DNA of 64,000 nucleotides from an uncultured Collinsella sp. (GTDB lineage Bacteria; Actinomycetota; Coriobacteriia; Coriobacteriales; Coriobacteriaceae), in NCBI GenBank assembly GCA_934643145.1, contig CAKUBM010000008.1:1-64000 (forward strand), written 5' to 3'. The number at the start of each line of letters is the position of its first letter. The stretch's first letter is position 1. The position numbers and the translations under genes were made by a program. The notes beneath the pieces are model-generated. The model saw nothing but the letters and a program-made list of their open reading frames with translations, made no database searches and was not told the DNA's origin. Shown in pieces: positions 62,193-64,000 of this stretch.

Positions 62193-64000
62193 ACCTATGG
62201 CCGAAAAACTCGGCGTCCGCCGCTCGCCAGGGGCGGAAGGTGGCGGGATCGACCTTTACGTGGGCTGCGGCGGGTACGTCGTACCATTTGACCGTGTAGC
62301 CGGCGCCGTGGGCGCAAAAAACCGAGTCGGGCGTGTTGGGCAGATCGGCCTCGGGCTCATAGGCGGCCGCCTCGATGACGCGCTCGGCATCATGGCAGGG
62401 CGCATAACCGGCGAACTCCAGGTACAGATGCCCGCGACCGCTCGTGTAGGCAGCCACCTCCAGCGCATAATCCTGTACCTCGGATGCCGGAACGCGACCC
62501 ACAAGCTTCGCCCGGTCTCCCGCCATCGCCGGCGGCTCGTACTCGGCACTCATGCGCGTGGCATCCGAGAGCGCCCGGCCCACACACTCCCCCGGCACCT
62601 CGAGCTCAAAGTGGTACCACGGCTCCAGCAGCACCGCCGCGCCGGCCTCACGCGCCTGCATGAGCCCCTGGCGAATCGCACGGTACGTGGCCTGGCGAAA
62701 ATCGCCGCCCTCGGTGTGTTTGGCATGCGCGCGGCCGCCCGTGAGCGTAATGCGCACATCGGTGATGGGCGAGCCGGTCAGCACGCCCAGGTGATCGCGC
62801 TCCATGGCGTTGGTGAGTGCCAGACGCTGCCAGTTAAGATCGAGCTCGTCGGTCGAGGTCACGGTGCCAAACTGCACGCCCGAGCCTGCCGGCAACGGCT
62901 CCAGGCGCAGATGCACCTCGGCATAGTGGCGCAGCGGCTCAAAGTGGCCCACGCCCTCGACCGTCTGCGAGATGGTTTCTTTATAGAGGATGCCGCCGGA
63001 CTCAAACGCAACCGTAAGGCCAAAGCGATCGGCCAGCACGCGCTGCACGACCTCGAGCTGCACCGCGCCCATCAATTGCAGATGGATCTGCTCAAGATGT
63101 GTGTTCCAGCTTACGCCGAGCATGGGATCCTCGTCCGCCAGCTCAGTCAGCGCTTTGAACACCGCGTGGACATCGTGTTCGCCCGGAAGCACCGTATAGG
63201 TGAGGACCGGCGCAATGACGGGCGCATCGCCCGCGGGTTCCGCGCCCAAGGCGTCCCCCGGGCGAACGTGCGCAAGACCCGTCACGGCACAAATACCGCC
63301 AGCAGCAACTTCTTGGGCAAGCTCATACTTCTCGCCGTTATAGATGCGCACTTGATCGACCTTCTGCTCCCACGCCTCGGCACCGGAACGTCCGTCAATC
63401 ATCTGCTTGGCGTGCAGCGTGCCGCCGGTCACTTTAACCCAAGCCAAACGCTCGCCGCGATCTCCGCGGCTGACACGATAGACGCGCGCGGCAAACTCCG
63501 GGAGCCACGCCTGTTCACGCATCAGCGCGCATATACCATCCAGCAGCTCGTCCACGCCTTGGTCCTTGAGCGCCGAGCCGGCAAAGCAGGGAAAGAGCTT
63601 GCGCTCGGCAACCATGCGCGACAGCGTTGCGACAGAAAGCTCACCCGCTTCAAAAAACTCCTCGAGCGCCGCCTCGTCCAACGCAGCAGCGTCCTCCTGA
63701 ACGGCACCGCCCGCCAGCAGCTCGTTGGCATCCAGGCAGCCCTCGGAAAGACGCTGTCCCAACTGTGCCAGCAAAACATCGCGGCCGGGATGCTCCAAAT
63801 CGATTTTGTTGATATAGATGAACGTCGGGATGTCATAGCGCGCAAGCAGGCGCCACAGGGTTTCGGTGTGCCCCTGCACGCCATCGTTGGCGCCCACAAC
63901 CAAAATCGCATAGTCGAGCGCGCGCAGCGTGCGCTCCGCCTCAGCCGAAAAATCGACGTGGCCGGGCGCATCCACGAGCATGACGCGGGTATCGCCGTAG
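62191..64000 (-). CDS. TetM/EF-G-like translational GTPase, N-terminus cut by the window
   Basis: The open frame runs past the right edge (YGDTRV before MLVDAPGH), so the start and G1 motif are outside. Visible are G3 DAPGH, G4 NKIDLE, G5-like GSAL, followed by EF-G-type domains II-V. It resembles the ribosomal protection proteins TetM/TetW/TetO but the C-terminal ~40 residues (from PNTPDSVFCAHGAGYTVKWYDV) are its own. It may release antibiotics or assist stalled ribosomes; tetracycline resistance is not proven. 603 codons are visible. A degenerate palindrome overlaps its stop. Confidence 0.85.
   Translation of the reverse strand, partial: YGDTRVMLVDAPGHVDFSAEAERTLRALDYAILVVGANDGVQGHTETLWRLLARYDIPTFIYINKIDLEHPGRDVLLAQLGQRLSEGCLDANELLAGGAVQEDAAALDEAALEEFFEAGELSVATLSRMVAERKLFPCFAGSALKDQGVDELLDGICALMREQAWLPEFAARVYRVSRGDRGERLAWVKVTGGTLHAKQMIDGRSGAEAWEQKVDQVRIYNGEKYELAQEVAAGGICAVTGLAHVRPGDALGAEPAGDAPVIAPVLTYTVLPGEHDVHAVFKALTELADEDPMLGVSWNTHLEQIHLQLMGAVQLEVVQRVLADRFGLTVAFESGGILYKETISQTVEGVGHFEPLRHYAEVHLRLEPLPAGSGVQFGTVTSTDELDLNWQRLALTNAMERDHLGVLTGSPITDVRITLTGGRAHAKHTEGGDFRQATYRAIRQGLMQAREAGAAVLLEPWYHFELEVPGECVGRALSDATRMSAEYEPPAMAGDRAKLVGRVPASEVQDYALEVAAYTSGRGHLYLEFAGYAPCHDAERVIEAAAYEPEADLPNTPDSVFCAHGAGYTVKWYDVPAAAHVKVDPATFRPWRAADAEFFGHR

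Noticed and set aside
1-64000. Insertion sequences, prophage genes, tRNA or rRNA genes
   Set aside because: No transposase, integrase, phage structural gene, or cloverleaf pattern could be supported.

Overview
The window reads as chromosomal DNA of a GC-rich, anaerobic gut actinobacterium, most likely Collinsella or a close Coriobacteriia relative. This is inferred from the GC-rich third codon positions, a complete bile salt hydrolase, a rubredoxin-first rubrerythrin, a PTS system with BglG-type antitermination, a sorting signal of LAxTG type, and the absence of respiratory genes. No taxon-defining gene (rRNA, tRNA) is present, so the assignment rests on protein style. About 53 protein genes are supported. 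There is no insertion sequence, prophage, CRISPR array or tRNA gene.

Layout. 1-4353: the 3' end of a TerB-C-type gene, a BrxD-like ATPase and a BrxHI/Lhr-like helicase, a candidate defence or stress module. 4380-9131: a spermidine-synthase-like gene coupled to an Elp3-type tRNA acetyltransferase, then a membrane-bound XRE regulator with a DUF4097 partner. 9150-15594: two methyltransferases (one TrmB-like), a Ski2-like helicase and a DUF2130 coiled-coil protein. 15734-20089: a ChbG-like deacetylase, a PTS EIIBC with a RAT site in its leader, its PRD antiterminator, a phosphoesterase and a small acidic protein. 20342-23767: aldehyde and alcohol dehydrogenases, then reverse rubrerythrin. 23839-26898: pdxR divergent from pdxST.

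26899-27327 is a cluster of three palindromic elements. 27328-32441: an RGG-tailed protein, a peptide-deformylase paralog, an XRE-aminotransferase fusion with a four-site operator, a LysR regulator and an EamA transporter. 32665-42264: kup, bile salt hydrolase, a second deformylase-like protein lacking the catalytic Glu, a purine permease, a repeat-rich cell-wall protein, an esterase and a uracil permease. 42387-45491: MetE-like protein, LysR, HAD phosphatase. 45531-47692: inverted palindromes, a TPP riboswitch with terminator, and thiM / thiamine-binding protein / thiE. 47794-53362: patatin and two large GGDEF/PAS/EAL signalling proteins. 53474-56541: Fe-S flavoprotein, an elaborate structured leader before a Cys-less ArsC-like gene, a CobW GTPase and TrmL. 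56685-62097: two paralogous AAA/winged-helix ATPases enclosing a UvrA-like ABC protein and a GNAT acetyltransferase, with palindromes abutting the gene ends. The right edge is a TetM-like GTPase, cut by the window.

The most unusual signals are: the leader at 54101-54282, with two mutually exclusive stems over the ribosome-binding region of the ArsC-like gene; the 3'-end-associated palindrome families; the RGG-tailed protein; the XRE-aminotransferase fusion with its operator; and the paired ATPases with 10-bp iterated operator repeats.
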